The translations under genes and the position numbers were made by a program. Positions 22,331-31,084 of a stretch of DNA of 49,059 bases are shown piece by piece. The notes below the pieces were generated by a model. The model was not told the origin of the DNA. It did no database searches and saw only the letters and a list, made by a program, of their open reading frames with translations. Every line of letters starts with the position of its first letter. Position 1 is the stretch's first letter. Origin of the DNA: CAWEFA01 sp963808135 (GTDB lineage: Bacteria; Bacteroidota; Bacteroidia; Bacteroidales; DTGW01); NCBI GenBank assembly GCA_963808135.1, contig CAWEFA010000025.1, forward strand, positions 1 to 49,059, in the 5' to 3' direction.

Positions 22331-23494
22331 ATGAAATTTTTATTTTGGCTATCGATATTTTTAATTTTTCACACGTATGTTTTGTACCCTTTAATTCTTC
22401 GGTTTTTAGCTTTTTTAAAAAAGCCAAACTATGTATATTATTCCTTTGATGAAAACCTTCCTTCAGTATCGATAATTATGTCTGCCTATAATGAAGATAA
22501 AGTTATCAGGCAAAAACTTAAAAGCCTTATAGAATCGGATTATCCACAAAATCTGGTCGAAATATTGATAGGCTCTGATAATTCATCCGATAAAACAAAT
22601 GAAATATTATCGGAATATGCTTTGTTATATTCCAATATAAAACCAATTTTTCTCGAAACACGCCAGGGGAAAGCCAATATAATAAACCAACTTGCTGAAA
22701 AATCTACCGGTGAAATTCTTATATTGACTGACGCGAATGTTATTTTTACAAAATCGACTATTTATAACCTGGTAAAAAACTTCAAAAATAGTGAAATTGA
22801 TATTGTCGGTGGAACGATATTAAACACCAATATTAAAAAGGATGGCATTTCATTCCAGGAAAAAACATACCTCATGAATGAAAACACAATGAAATACCAC
22901 GAAGGCATTATATGGGGTTCTATGATGGGCGCTTTCGGAGGTTGTTATTCAATACGAAAAAACAAATATTCCCCCGTGCCAAAAAATTATTACATGGATG
23001 ATTTTTACATTACGATGAATGTGTTATCATCAGGCGGCAAGGCAATAAATGAACCTGATGCTGTCAGTTATGAAGATGTTTCAAATAAAATATTTGAAGA
23101 GTTCAGGCGGAAAATCCGTATTTCGATTGGCAATTTTCAAAACCTCAACACATATAAAAAATTATTATGGCCACCTTATAAAGGAGTTGCATTTTCTTTT
23201 ATTTCACATAAAGTGTTGCGTTGGTTTACGCCTTTTTTTATTATTGCAGCATATTTATTTAATTTTTTCATATTTGATAAAGGTACTTTATATATGTTGT
23301 TGTTCTTTGGCCAGACGATTCTTTTTTTATGCCCTTTGGCAGATATTTTGTTAAGAAAAATTAATTTGAACAATACCATTTTGAGGTTTATTACTCACTT
23401 TTACCTGATGAACCTGACCTTAATAATTGGATTGTTTATTTATTTAAAAGGCGTAAAAACAAATGTGTGGCTGCCGACAAAAAGATACCAATAA
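22331..23494 (+). CDS. Membrane-anchored family 2 glycosyltransferase
   Basis: A 387-aa processive-type GT2 protein. An N-terminal membrane segment (residues 1-30) precedes the GT-A domain: SVSIIMSAYNEDKVIRQKL, ILIGSDNSSDKTNEIL, RQGKANIINQLAEKSTGEIL, then LTDANVIF (DxD-like metal site), GAFGGCYSIRK and MDDFYITMNVL (base-region Asp). RRKIRISIGNFQNL replaces the QxxRW box. Three or four C-terminal helices follow residue 285. It likely makes a surface or secreted polysaccharide. Convergent with a GT4 gene on the other strand, so this may be a small glycan locus. Product unknown. Confidence 0.85.
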   Translation: MKFLFWLSIFLIFHTYVLYPLILRFLAFLKKPNYVYYSFDENLPSVSIIMSAYNEDKVIRQKLKSLIESDYPQNLVEILIGSDNSSDKTNEILSEYALLYSNIKPIFLETRQGKANIINQLAEKSTGEILILTDANVIFTKSTIYNLVKNFKNSEIDIVGGTILNTNIKKDGISFQEKTYLMNENTMKYHEGIIWGSMMGAFGGCYSIRKNKYSPVPKNYYMDDFYITMNVLSSGGKAINEPDAVSYEDVSNKIFEEFRRKIRISIGNFQNLNTYKKLLWPPYKGVAFSFISHKVLRWFTPFFIIAAYLFNFFIFDKGTLYMLLFFGQTILFLCPLADILLRKINLNNTILRFITHFYLMNLTLIIGLFIYLKGVKTNVWLPTKRYQ

Positions 23495-23501
23495 ATTTTT
23501 T

Positions 23502-23536
23502 GTTTCAAGTTTCAAGTTTCAATTACCAATTATCGG
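23502..23536 (+). repeat. Heptamer array, 5 copies (gtttcaa type)
   Basis: gtttcaa three times (23502-23522), then ttaccaa and ttatcgg in the same 7-bp register to 23536. Located between two convergent glycosyltransferase genes. Another member of the heptamer-period repeats seen across the window. Confidence 0.65.
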
Positions 23537-23546
23537 AAGTAAGTAA

Positions 23547-24788
23547 TTAATTTTTTTCTATTGCTGCTTTGTCCACAATTCCTCGGTTCTCGTTTACTGC
23601 ATTTTTCGCATAGAATTCGGCAACGTTTTTTGCAATATCAATATTGTTGTATTTTTCAACGGCATTTTTATGCGCGTTTAAAGCAAGGCGCTCAGTTAAT
23701 TTTTTGTTTTCAATCAATTCAATAATTTTTGAACAGAATGTTTCGATTGTATCGGCAATAACAATATCTTTTCCATCATTAACATCAAGGCCTTCTGCTC
23801 CTAAAGTAGTTGTAACTATGGGTTTTCCCAGGGACATGCCTTCAACAATTTTCACCCTCATGCCGCTTCCTGAAAATACAGGCGATATCATTATTCCGTA
23901 TTGGCCCATAAAAGCATGCGATTCTTTTACTTCCCCATGAAATTTTATATTTGTTTTGTTTAAGCGTTTCGGCAACCACTTTGGGGCATTGCGCCCGGCA
24001 ACATGAAACATTAATTGAGGATGTTTTGATATTAATTTTGGCCATACTTTGTCCGTAAACCATAATAAACCTTCCTGGTTTGGAATCCAGTCCAGGCCTC
24101 CGATAAAGAAAATGGTGTTTAAATCTATTTGGTTTGCAAAATGTGTTTTTGTCGGGTTAATACCTGTAGGCACTAAAAGAACAGGTTTTACAACACCTAA
24201 TTTTATAAAAATATTTTTATCTCTCGGGGTTACGGCAAAAATAAAATCGAAACGGTTAAATACTGAAATTTCAAATTTTTTTATTCTATAAGCCAAATGG
24301 TACAAGTACAGTTTCTTTATTAAGTTTTTTTCAATCGTGGCTGTTCGCTGCCATATTTCATGTTCAATGTTATGAGATTTCATTGAAACCTTTGAATCCG
24401 TTAATTTTCGGATAGCATCTAAACAAAACCAAAGATAAGGCCCTTCAATTTGAATAATATCGAAATGATTTTGATATAATAAACTTGTCAATTTATTTAA
24501 ATATTTTTTTGAAATAAACCGCTCGGCAATGTAGGGTAACCTTGAGAAAAAAAGGTTTATCAATAACTTTACCGGATGAATATCTGTATTGACATTTACA
24601 TAATCAATCTGATAGTTTGGAATTGAAGGTATGTTAACATTGCTTGCATTGTGCTTTTTGGTGTTCATAGCAAGTAGATGAACATCGTGCCCTAATGAAG
24701 CAAGGTCTTTCGATAAATTAAAAATCCCTATTGCCCCGCCATCATTAGGCGGATAAGGAGGTTTATTGCACAATATCAGTATTTTCAT
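23547..24788 (-). CDS. Family 4 glycosyltransferase
   Basis: A 413-aa GT-B protein. The N-terminus MKILILCNKPPYPPNDGGAI is the acceptor-side glycine loop usual for Bacteroidota GT4 enzymes, followed by LSKDLASLGHDVHLLAMN. The C-terminal donor domain has TIFFIGGLDWIPNQEGLLWF, FHVAGRNAPKW, the HGEVKE region, ISPVFSGSGMRVKIVEGMSL and GKPIVTTTLGAEGL (the E-x7-E-like donor motif). No signal or membrane segment, so it is likely a cytosolic peripheral enzyme for polysaccharide or glycolipid assembly. Convergent with the GT2 gene. Substrates unknown. Confidence 0.87.
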   Translation of the reverse strand: MKILILCNKPPYPPNDGGAIGIFNLSKDLASLGHDVHLLAMNTKKHNASNVNIPSIPNYQIDYVNVNTDIHPVKLLINLFFSRLPYIAERFISKKYLNKLTSLLYQNHFDIIQIEGPYLWFCLDAIRKLTDSKVSMKSHNIEHEIWQRTATIEKNLIKKLYLYHLAYRIKKFEISVFNRFDFIFAVTPRDKNIFIKLGVVKPVLLVPTGINPTKTHFANQIDLNTIFFIGGLDWIPNQEGLLWFTDKVWPKLISKHPQLMFHVAGRNAPKWLPKRLNKTNIKFHGEVKESHAFMGQYGIMISPVFSGSGMRVKIVEGMSLGKPIVTTTLGAEGLDVNDGKDIVIADTIETFCSKIIELIENKKLTERLALNAHKNAVEKYNNIDIAKNVAEFYAKNAVNENRGIVDKAAIEKN

Positions 24789-24820
24789 ACGTAGATAATT
24801 TTATTTTTTATGGTCGTATG

Positions 24821-24875
24821 GAACACCCATATTATCTTCATTCGTTTTTGCGAACAACAGAATCATGGGTGTTTC
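24821..24875 (-). promoter_or_regulatory. Long hairpin between the LptF/G-type gene and the GT4 gene
   Basis: acacccat (24823-24830) pairs with atgggtgt (24865-24872), and an inner tcg...cga stem lies between. It is only 8 bp after the permease stop and 33 bp before the GT4 start on the minus strand. It may end the permease transcript or fold in the GT4 leader. The T tract is weak. Confidence 0.4.
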
Positions 24876-24882
24876 ATAAAGA

Positions 24883-26352
24883 TTACTTTTCGGAAAATAT
24901 TTTCCAGATTTTCAGATTGGAAAATTTTGTAAATACTTTTAAATAACTGTCGACATTCAAAACAGCGGAATCATTGGTAGCTTTGAAAGTTAAAAAGGTT
25001 CCCAAAGGCAATAATATGCCTGAAGATATCCAAACTCCGATATAATCGGGTAAATACGATTCGCGAACAAATTTCTCTCCCGTCAGGCTTATGATGTAGT
25101 ATAAAACAAAAAAAACAACAGAAACGACTAATGGCATTCCCAATCCACCCTTACGGATTATTGCACCTAAAGGGGCGCCGATAAAAAAGAAAATAAGACA
25201 TGCCAGAGATAAAGTAAATTTTTTTTGCCACTCAATTTCATGTTTACGCATCCTAATGCTTTTTGATTTATTAAATTGTACATTCACGGATAAATGGCTT
25301 TTAGCTTTGCGCGCTTCATTTAGGGCATAAGAGATTGCCGATATCTTTTCCTCTTCCGGCATTTTATTATAAAAAGTATTGACATTAAAACGAACGTGTT
25401 TTATAGTATCTTTCTTTATACCGGCGCTTAAATAATTATGATAAACCGAAGGACTATAATCTTCAAGTATCATAGCATTTTTTAATTCTACCCTATCCAC
25501 ATTTAATTCGCTTTTCATAGAATCAATAGCATGTTTTAACTGTTTCAGGTTCATCATTTGATAGTTTGAACGGAAGAGTCCCTCGTCTGTTCGCTGGAAA
25601 TCGAAGCCCTCTAATGGTATATTAATTATTTGCCTGGCAAACTTATCACGACGAAATGGAAAAGTGCGCTTTTGCTCATTGTTTTTTTCGCTTTCAGGCA
25701 TATCCACATAGCTTTCACCACTAAATAAAGTTGTCATGAGAACATGTTTATCGACAGTCATTTTCATATAGCCCGAATCTGCCAATGTAATGCTAACGTC
25801 GCCCTGGTTAGATGAATGATCGTAAATCCTGATATTATATAAGAGATTTGTTTTAGGTTCCTTTTTCCCAACCCTAATTACATAATTTTGTATACCATCA
25901 TAAAAAACTCCTTCTTTAATATTTAATTCAGGCCGTTTTTGTTGAATGTCATAAAGCAATGCCCGCATTTTGCAGTTAAAATACGGAAGTGATATATTGG
26001 AATAAAAAAATGCAGCTACACATACTACAACCATTAAAATAATTAACGGATTTAATATTCGTATAAGCGATATGCCTGCTGATTTCATTGCAGTAAGTTC
26101 ATAATTCTCTCCCAGCTCACCAAAAGCCATTAATGAAGCCAGTAAAATAGCCAATGGCAAAGCCAACGGTACGAAGGTTGCTGATGCATAGGCCAAAAGT
26201 TCACCCAGTACCCAAAAAGACAAACCCTTTCCAACAAGGTCATCAACATACTTCCAAAGAAACTGCATTTGAAGCAGAAAAATTACTATAAAGAAAGTGA
26301 GCAGTAATGGTCCTGAGAATGTGCTGATAATAAACTTATGTAACTTTTTCAC
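24883..26352 (-). CDS. LptF/LptG family lipopolysaccharide export permease
   Basis: A 489-aa inner-membrane protein of the YjgP/YjgQ family. It starts KKLHKFIISTFSGPLLLTFF with three N-terminal helices (residues about 12-32, 50-78, 100-125), then a large periplasmic beta-jellyroll region (about 130-370) and three C-terminal helices (380-470, containing CLIFFFIGAPLGAIIRKGGL, the conserved GAPLGAIIRKGG motif). It would extract LPS from the inner membrane with an LptB ATPase. The periplasmic domain is longer than in E. coli, as is common in Bacteroidota. An LptD-like gene is also in the window. Which of LptF or LptG it replaces cannot be told. Confidence 0.9.
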   Translation of the reverse strand: MKKLHKFIISTFSGPLLLTFFIVIFLLQMQFLWKYVDDLVGKGLSFWVLGELLAYASATFVPLALPLAILLASLMAFGELGENYELTAMKSAGISLIRILNPLIILMVVVCVAAFFYSNISLPYFNCKMRALLYDIQQKRPELNIKEGVFYDGIQNYVIRVGKKEPKTNLLYNIRIYDHSSNQGDVSITLADSGYMKMTVDKHVLMTTLFSGESYVDMPESEKNNEQKRTFPFRRDKFARQIINIPLEGFDFQRTDEGLFRSNYQMMNLKQLKHAIDSMKSELNVDRVELKNAMILEDYSPSVYHNYLSAGIKKDTIKHVRFNVNTFYNKMPEEEKISAISYALNEARKAKSHLSVNVQFNKSKSIRMRKHEIEWQKKFTLSLACLIFFFIGAPLGAIIRKGGLGMPLVVSVVFFVLYYIISLTGEKFVRESYLPDYIGVWISSGILLPLGTFLTFKATNDSAVLNVDSYLKVFTKFSNLKIWKIFSEK

Positions 26353-26379
26353 TGTAACCTTTCAATTTAATTCATATAG

Positions 26380-26387
26380 CAAAATTA
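26380..26387 (-). promoter_or_regulatory. Putative -7 box for the LptF/G permease gene
   Basis: The minus strand reads TAATTTTG here, a TAnnTTTG match, 27 bp upstream of the permease ATG at 26352. Confidence 0.4.
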
Positions 26388-26434
26388 AGGCAAATTGAAA
26401 TAATTTCCTTAACAGGATACCGAAAAGCCTATTA

Positions 26435-26809
26435 TTACAGGCCTATAACACGTTTTAATTTTGATATTTGGTTGTTCCAGAGATTGATTATATCATTTTT
26501 TTCATCGTCTTCGGCAAAGTCAGTAACAATCAATGCCAACTCACCCGTCAGTTCATCAGTTTTCAAACGGAATTCAAAGTAGTTATGCTCTTCGTCATCT
26601 ATCCATTCATAGCGGACAATGCTATTTTCCCTGATATATGTCTGTTTTGCCTTTTGTTTATTGCCATCCCAAAAAAAACAAAATAAACTTCTTTCTAAAA
26701 TTACATTATCGGCAAACCATTCCGACAATCCGCCGGGATTACTTAACCTTGAAAATAGCAATTTGGGCGACGTGTTCATTGAATACTCCAATTCCAATTT
26801 CTTTTTCAT
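26435..26809 (-). CDS. START-like domain protein (Bacteroidota-type, SRPBCC fold)
   Basis: A 124-aa protein starting MKKKLELEYSMNTSPKLLFS, with LSNPGGLSEWFADNV and IRYEW-like strands (VRYEWIDDEEHNYFEFRLKT), and a C-terminal long helix (IINLWNNQISKLKRVIGL). This fits the small START-like family common in Bacteroidota, a helix-grip fold likely binding a lipid or other hydrophobic ligand. ATG at 26809; the frame to 26812 begins with TTG. It precedes the LptF/G permease on the same strand, an association that suggests a lipid-related role, but the function is not known. Confidence 0.8.
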   Translation of the reverse strand: MKKKLELEYSMNTSPKLLFSRLSNPGGLSEWFADNVILERSLFCFFWDGNKQKAKQTYIRENSIVRYEWIDDEEHNYFEFRLKTDELTGELALIVTDFAEDDEKNDIINLWNNQISKLKRVIGL

Positions 26810-26887
26810 CAAATGATATTTAAAATAAACAAAGTAAATTTTGCAATTTAATAAAAATTAAAAATGGAAATGTAATAATAATTTAAC

Positions 26888-26902
26888 GAACATGAATTGT
26901 TC
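26888..26902. promoter_or_regulatory. Operator-like dyad upstream of the MFS gene
   Basis: gaaca-tgaat-tgttc is a 5+5 bp dyad in the 230-bp divergent region between the START-like gene and the MFS gene. It could bind a dimeric regulator. Weak evidence. Confidence 0.25.
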
Positions 26903-27015
26903 TGATTTAAACAAATATAATTATTCTCAAATAGCAATTTGCAAATATGTAAAATAAAAATGTGAAATTGGATAGTTGAAAATAGCAATGAAAGTAATTT
27001 TTAATGGTTAATTAT

Positions 27016-27023
27016 TACTTTTG
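27016..27023 (+). promoter_or_regulatory. Putative -7 box for the MFS transporter gene
   Basis: TACTTTTG matches TAnnTTTG and ends 18 bp before the ATG at 27042. It overlaps the alternative TTG start at 27021, which argues for the ATG. Confidence 0.45.
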
Positions 27024-27041
27024 GTTTTTAAAAATTATAAA

Positions 27042-28400
27042 ATGAGCGAAGCAATTTTACGAAAACCTCCGGCCTTGTTACGGTGGACTGTGCTGATTGT
27101 TATCAGCGCGGCAATGATGGGAAATTATTACATATACGACAGCATAAGCCCGTTGGCGGATTTATTGAAAAAACAGATAGGATTTTCCGATGCTGCAATA
27201 GGAACGTTGAATGCTATATACAGCTTTCCAAATATTTTTATGGTTGTAATTGGAGGAATTATTATTGACCGCATTGGCACTAAAAAATCTTCGCTTTTGT
27301 TTTCAATGTTTGTAATGTTAGGGTCGGTAATAACCTGCATGAAAGGAAATCTTTTGGTAATGGCAACTGGCAGGCTTATATTCGGGCTTGGCGCTGAATC
27401 AATGATAGTGGCTATTACAACATCAACAGCCCGATGGTTCAGGGGAAAAGAATTTGCATTGGCATTTGGAATAAACCTTACTTTAGCCAGGCTCGGGTCA
27501 TTTCTGGCTTTAAATTCTCCAAGCTGGGCAGCAGGTTTTTATCTTAAGGGTTGGCAATATCCTTTGTTTATAGCTACTTCAGGCGGCGTAATGTCTGTCC
27601 TTTGCCTTACCGTTTATTATTTTATTGATAATTACTCAGTAAAAAAATACGATCTTGCCAAAGAAGGCGCTCAAAGCAAAATTGAATTTAAAGGAATGCT
27701 CAAGTTTTCAAAATCATTCTGGCTTATTAGTTTTCTTTGTTTGATTTTTTATGCGGCTATGTTTCCATTTCAAACTTTTGCAGTAAAATTTTTTCAGCAT
27801 GTGCATCATATAAGTCGCGATGCGGCAGGGTTCTTATCAAGCATACTTTTCCTGTCGGCAATGATATTCACCCCATTGTTCGGATGGTTCTCCGATTTAA
27901 TCGGAAAGCGTTCTCTTTTAATGGTACTGGGTTCGATATTAATCATCCCGGTATATCTGTTAATGGGTTATAATGCGAACCTTGTTGGTTTATTGGGATT
28001 GCCAAACATTATACATATAAAATTCAGCCTGCTTAGCATTAATAATTATGTTTCGCCAAATTTACTCATTCCTATGTCAATTATGGGCCTGGCATTTTCA
28101 CTGATACCAGCTATTATGTGGCCTGCGGTTGCCCTCGTTGTTGAGCCTCACAGGTTAGGTACGGCCTATGGCCTTATGACGATGATACAAAATGTGGGGC
28201 TTTTCGGCTTTAACCTTCTTATCGGTTTTGCCAATGATATTTTTCATGCCGGAGAATTTAATCCAAACGGTTACATCCCGGGTATGTGGATATTTTCGCT
28301 CTGTGGAATTTCAGGGTTGTTCATTTCAATACTGCTTAATAGAAATACAAAAAAATCCGAGGCAATAAACCTTGATAAACCAATGAAGGATATTCACTAA
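27042..28400 (+). CDS. Major facilitator superfamily transporter
   Basis: A 452-aa protein with about 12 predicted membrane helices. Start ATG at 27042 (MSEAILRKPPALLRW). The N-terminal half has the loop 2-3 motif GGIIIDRIGTKKSSLLFS and an IGTLNAIYSFPNIFMVVIGG helix. The second half has the equivalent FSDLIGKRSLLM loop after helix 8. A long insertion with ANLVGLLGLPNIIHIKFSLL sits near the 9-10 loop. It is distantly reminiscent of the MFSD1-like branch, but the substrate is unknown. It precedes a sugar-nucleotide pyrophosphorylase gene by 160 bp on the same strand. Confidence 0.85.
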   Translation: MSEAILRKPPALLRWTVLIVISAAMMGNYYIYDSISPLADLLKKQIGFSDAAIGTLNAIYSFPNIFMVVIGGIIIDRIGTKKSSLLFSMFVMLGSVITCMKGNLLVMATGRLIFGLGAESMIVAITTSTARWFRGKEFALAFGINLTLARLGSFLALNSPSWAAGFYLKGWQYPLFIATSGGVMSVLCLTVYYFIDNYSVKKYDLAKEGAQSKIEFKGMLKFSKSFWLISFLCLIFYAAMFPFQTFAVKFFQHVHHISRDAAGFLSSILFLSAMIFTPLFGWFSDLIGKRSLLMVLGSILIIPVYLLMGYNANLVGLLGLPNIIHIKFSLLSINNYVSPNLLIPMSIMGLAFSLIPAIMWPAVALVVEPHRLGTAYGLMTMIQNVGLFGFNLLIGFANDIFHAGEFNPNGYIPGMWIFSLCGISGLFISILLNRNTKKSEAINLDKPMKDIH

Positions 28401-28403
28401 AAT

Positions 28404-28524
28404 TTTGGACTAATAGTTTTAGGATTTTAGAGTAAAAGAAAATATAATTTTACAAGCTCTATTTTTCAATTATTTCCGAAAAATTCATAATTTTAATAAT
28501 ACAATAATTTGGACTAATAGTTTT
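28404..28524 (+). repeat. 17-bp direct repeat upstream of the nucleotidyltransferase gene
   Basis: tttggactaatagtttt occurs at 28404-28420 and exactly again at 28508-28524, 104 bp apart, in the 159-bp gap between the MFS and nucleotidyltransferase genes. The first copy starts 3 bp after the MFS stop codon. It may be a pair of regulator sites or the product of a short duplication. Confidence 0.7.
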
Positions 28525-28559
28525 TTTATTATCAACAAAAACCAAATAAGTCTTTTATC

Positions 28560-29915
28560 ATGCCTATCGATTTAGAAAAATACTTGGATACGAGTTGGGT
28601 TTACCAAAATAAAATTAATGGAGAGGTTAAAACAGCTATTCTTTCAGCAGGCCTGGGGAAAAGAATGGACCCTTTAACAACCTATCATATTCCAAAACCC
28701 ATGTTTCCTATCGGAGGCAAAACCCCGATGTCGGAATTGTGGGTGCGTAAGTCAGTAGAATCCGGTATTACCGATATATCAATGAATTTATGCGTATTAA
28801 GCGATACTATAAAAGAACATTTTGGCGATGGCCGGAAATTTGGCGCCGGCATATCTTACGTTGATGAAGATATTCCTTCTGGAACATTAGGCGGCGTTTG
28901 TAAGCAGGTTTTTGGAAATAATGCAAGGCAGGTAATGCAAAATGAATTTATGCCACCGGCGAATGAGTTTAGCGGTTCTACCGTATTTGTAGTTAGTGGC
29001 GATATTGTATCGAATTTCGGTGCAAGTCATCTGAAGGAATTATTTGAAATTCATAAAAAAAATGGCGCTGCTTTTACCATGGTACTTACTCCTGTTCCGT
29101 GGGAAACAAGGGGCGAGTTCGGGACAGTGGAGCTTGAATCCCCGCATAATTTAAAAAGCGATTTTTCAAAATCGGGCAGGATAATTGATTTTAAAGAAAA
29201 AGACCCCGATTCCCCAAGTAATTTGAATAACGCTTCGATTTATATTATTGAAGTTGAACTTTTAAAATTATTAGACACTTTTAGAACTGAAGCAAAAGTT
29301 GGATTGGAAAAACCTTTCTATGATTTTGGCAAACAAGTATTCCCTTTTCTTTTAGGAAAATTAGGTTATATAAAACCACCTAAAGATTATATTCTTTGGG
29401 GAGTTGAGTATAATGGACTTTGGTTCGATGTTGGCAGAAAAAGAGATTACCTGGATGTAAACAAAGCATTTTTAGATGATAAAATTAAAATTGAACCTGT
29501 TTACGAAAAATTTCCCTGGGGTTATCTGGGAAATAATACAGCCCTCGATTTTTCTAAAGTTAAAATAATACCACCGGTTGTTATCGGGAACGATTGTATT
29601 ATTGAACATGATGCGATAATTGGCCCGTATGCAATTATTGGAGATGATTGGAGGGTTGAAAGTGGCGCTGAAATAAAAAATTCGGTTCTCTGGCCCCGAT
29701 ATAATTTCCAAACATTAGAGAAACAAAGGATTAGCGCTCATGAAAGAAAAATTGTTGACAGGCATGAAGTAAGAAAAGGAGCATTAATAGACCAGAGTAT
29801 TGTTGCTGGCGGCACAATTCATGAAAATATTATTGCAAAAACGATTAATGTTTTGGAAGACGGAAGATTAGATATTTCCAATATCGATTGGGTTCCCTCT
29901 ACAAGCAGGGTTTGA
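28560..29915 (+). CDS. Sugar-phosphate nucleotidyltransferase (NDP-sugar pyrophosphorylase)
   Basis: A 451-aa protein. The N-terminal nucleotidyltransferase domain (about residues 20-300) has KTAILSAGLGKRMDPLTTYH, the GxGxRMxPLT signature, then IPKPMFPIGGKTPM (activating Lys), FVVSGDIVSNFG (metal Asp) and YFDVGRKRDYL-like sequence (WFDVGRKRDYLDVNKAFL). The C-terminal part (about 340-440) is a left-handed beta-helix of hexapeptide type (IIPPVVIGNDCIIEHDAIIG). This is the layout of mannose-1-phosphate guanylyltransferase and glucose-1-phosphate uridylyl/thymidylyl enzymes. An insertion around residues 120-140 (MQNEFMPPANEFSGS) is unusual. The sugar and nucleotide cannot be fixed from sequence. 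Confidence 0.82.
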   Translation: MPIDLEKYLDTSWVYQNKINGEVKTAILSAGLGKRMDPLTTYHIPKPMFPIGGKTPMSELWVRKSVESGITDISMNLCVLSDTIKEHFGDGRKFGAGISYVDEDIPSGTLGGVCKQVFGNNARQVMQNEFMPPANEFSGSTVFVVSGDIVSNFGASHLKELFEIHKKNGAAFTMVLTPVPWETRGEFGTVELESPHNLKSDFSKSGRIIDFKEKDPDSPSNLNNASIYIIEVELLKLLDTFRTEAKVGLEKPFYDFGKQVFPFLLGKLGYIKPPKDYILWGVEYNGLWFDVGRKRDYLDVNKAFLDDKIKIEPVYEKFPWGYLGNNTALDFSKVKIIPPVVIGNDCIIEHDAIIGPYAIIGDDWRVESGAEIKNSVLWPRYNFQTLEKQRISAHERKIVDRHEVRKGALIDQSIVAGGTIHENIIAKTINVLEDGRLDISNIDWVPSTSRV

Positions 29916-30125
29916 TTTTATTTTAATATTTGCAATTTGCCCACAATCTCAATTTATAATGTTGATTTAAATTCAAAAAAATAATTTATATTTTGTTTTT
30001 CAAAAAAAATGTTAGATGTAAATAAATTTTCTGATTTATTTTTATAATTTAGCATTATTAATTCTCATTTTTTTCGTATATGAAAATAAAAAACAATAGT
30101 CTTTAAAATCAATTTAAAACCAGTG

Positions 30126-30713
30126 ATGACAAGTTTTAAATTCATAAGAAGATATTTTTTATTATTGATTTTTGTGTTTTATGCACAAATTTCAAATGGG
30201 CAAAATATATGGAGTATTGATAACGCGAATTCAAATGTAACTTTTACAATTACGTGGAGACAGCATTCCTTTCGTACAGGTGAGTTTAAAGTGTTTTCAG
30301 GTGAGATAAAATTGAAAGAAGATAATTCTTTTAAGGATGCTGAAGTGAATTTTAGAATGGATGCATCCAGTATTTGTCTTATTGCAAATAATTTATCAGA
30401 TGTTGTTCAGGATGAAGAATATTTGAATACTAAGGAATTTCCGGAAATTACTTTCAATAGCTCAAGTATAAAAAAGAAACATAAAAATGATTACGAGGTT
30501 AAAGGAATGCTTACAATTAAAGGAACATCCCATGAAGTGGTTTTTATTATGACAGATTATGGGATAGTAAATTATGAAGGCCGCGATTATGGAGCTTTGA
30601 AAGTTACAGGGCAGATTAATAAATCCGATTTTAAAATTTATGGCGGCGGTAATTTGCTTGGCGATATAATAAATATTACTGCATATTTTGAAACAATTAA
30701 ATTGGTTGAATAA
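30126..30713 (+). CDS. YceI family periplasmic protein
   Basis: A 195-aa protein with a signal peptide (FLLLIFVFYAQISNGQ). The mature part has the YceI lipocalin-like fold: WSIDNANSNVTFTITW, FKVFSGEIKLKEDNS, then DEEYLNTKEFPEITFNSSS and GMLTIKGTSHEVVF, ending in a YGGGNLLGDIINITAYFE strand. Such proteins bind polyisoprenoids or other hydrophobic ligands. ATG at 30126 is chosen over a GTG at 30123. A terminator follows at 30815. Confidence 0.88.
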   Translation: MTSFKFIRRYFLLLIFVFYAQISNGQNIWSIDNANSNVTFTITWRQHSFRTGEFKVFSGEIKLKEDNSFKDAEVNFRMDASSICLIANNLSDVVQDEEYLNTKEFPEITFNSSSIKKKHKNDYEVKGMLTIKGTSHEVVFIMTDYGIVNYEGRDYGALKVTGQINKSDFKIYGGGNLLGDIINITAYFETIKLVE

Positions 30714-30814
30714 TTTTAAGTAAAGTGAATTCAATTTAATTATAAAGCAAGTGTAGGGTTAATTCGATAGATAGTTTTTTATAAAAAGAATTGTTTTTAG
30801 GTTTGGTTTTATGA

Positions 30815-30853
30815 GACAAAGGATGTGCAGAATTTCACATCCTTTAGTCTTTT
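30815..30853. terminator. Bidirectional terminator between yceI-like gene and uvrA
   Basis: aaaggatgtg and cacatccttt pair over 10 bp, extended by gac/gtc with one bulge, 9-nt loop, followed by tttt. It serves the convergent YceI-type gene and uvrA. Confidence 0.75.
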
Positions 30854-30871
30854 ATAGAGATTCTAATTCTT

Positions 30872-31084
30872 TTAAATTTTCTTTCCAAGATATTTCCCTG
30901 TATATGATTTTTCGCAAAGTATTAATTCTTCAGGTGTTCCTTCAAAAACCAAATAGCCTCCTTCTTCTCCTCCTTCAGGGCCAAGGTCGACAATCCAATC
31001 GGCACATTTAATAACTTCCATGTTATGTTCGATAATAACAATGGAATGACCTTTAATTATAAGGGCATTAAATGCATCGAGCAA
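30872..31084 (-). CDS. uvrA: UvrA C-terminal tail, displaced by a +1 frameshift
   Basis: The last 70 residues of UvrA in a different frame from the rest: LLDAFNALIIKGHSIVIIEH then NMEVIKCADWIVDLGPEGGE and a VFEGTPEEL ending. This includes the second H-loop histidine (VIIEHN) of the C-terminal ATPase, which is needed for ATP hydrolysis. The join is exact if one extra G (c at 31085 on the plus strand) is removed: ...HDIQK then LLDAF.... The restored protein would be about 935 aa, the usual UvrA length. A ribosome reading the printed sequence would miss this tail. Confidence 0.85.
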   Translation of the reverse strand: MLDAFNALIIKGHSIVIIEHNMEVIKCADWIVDLGPEGGEEGGYLVFEGTPEELILCEKSYTGKYLGKKI

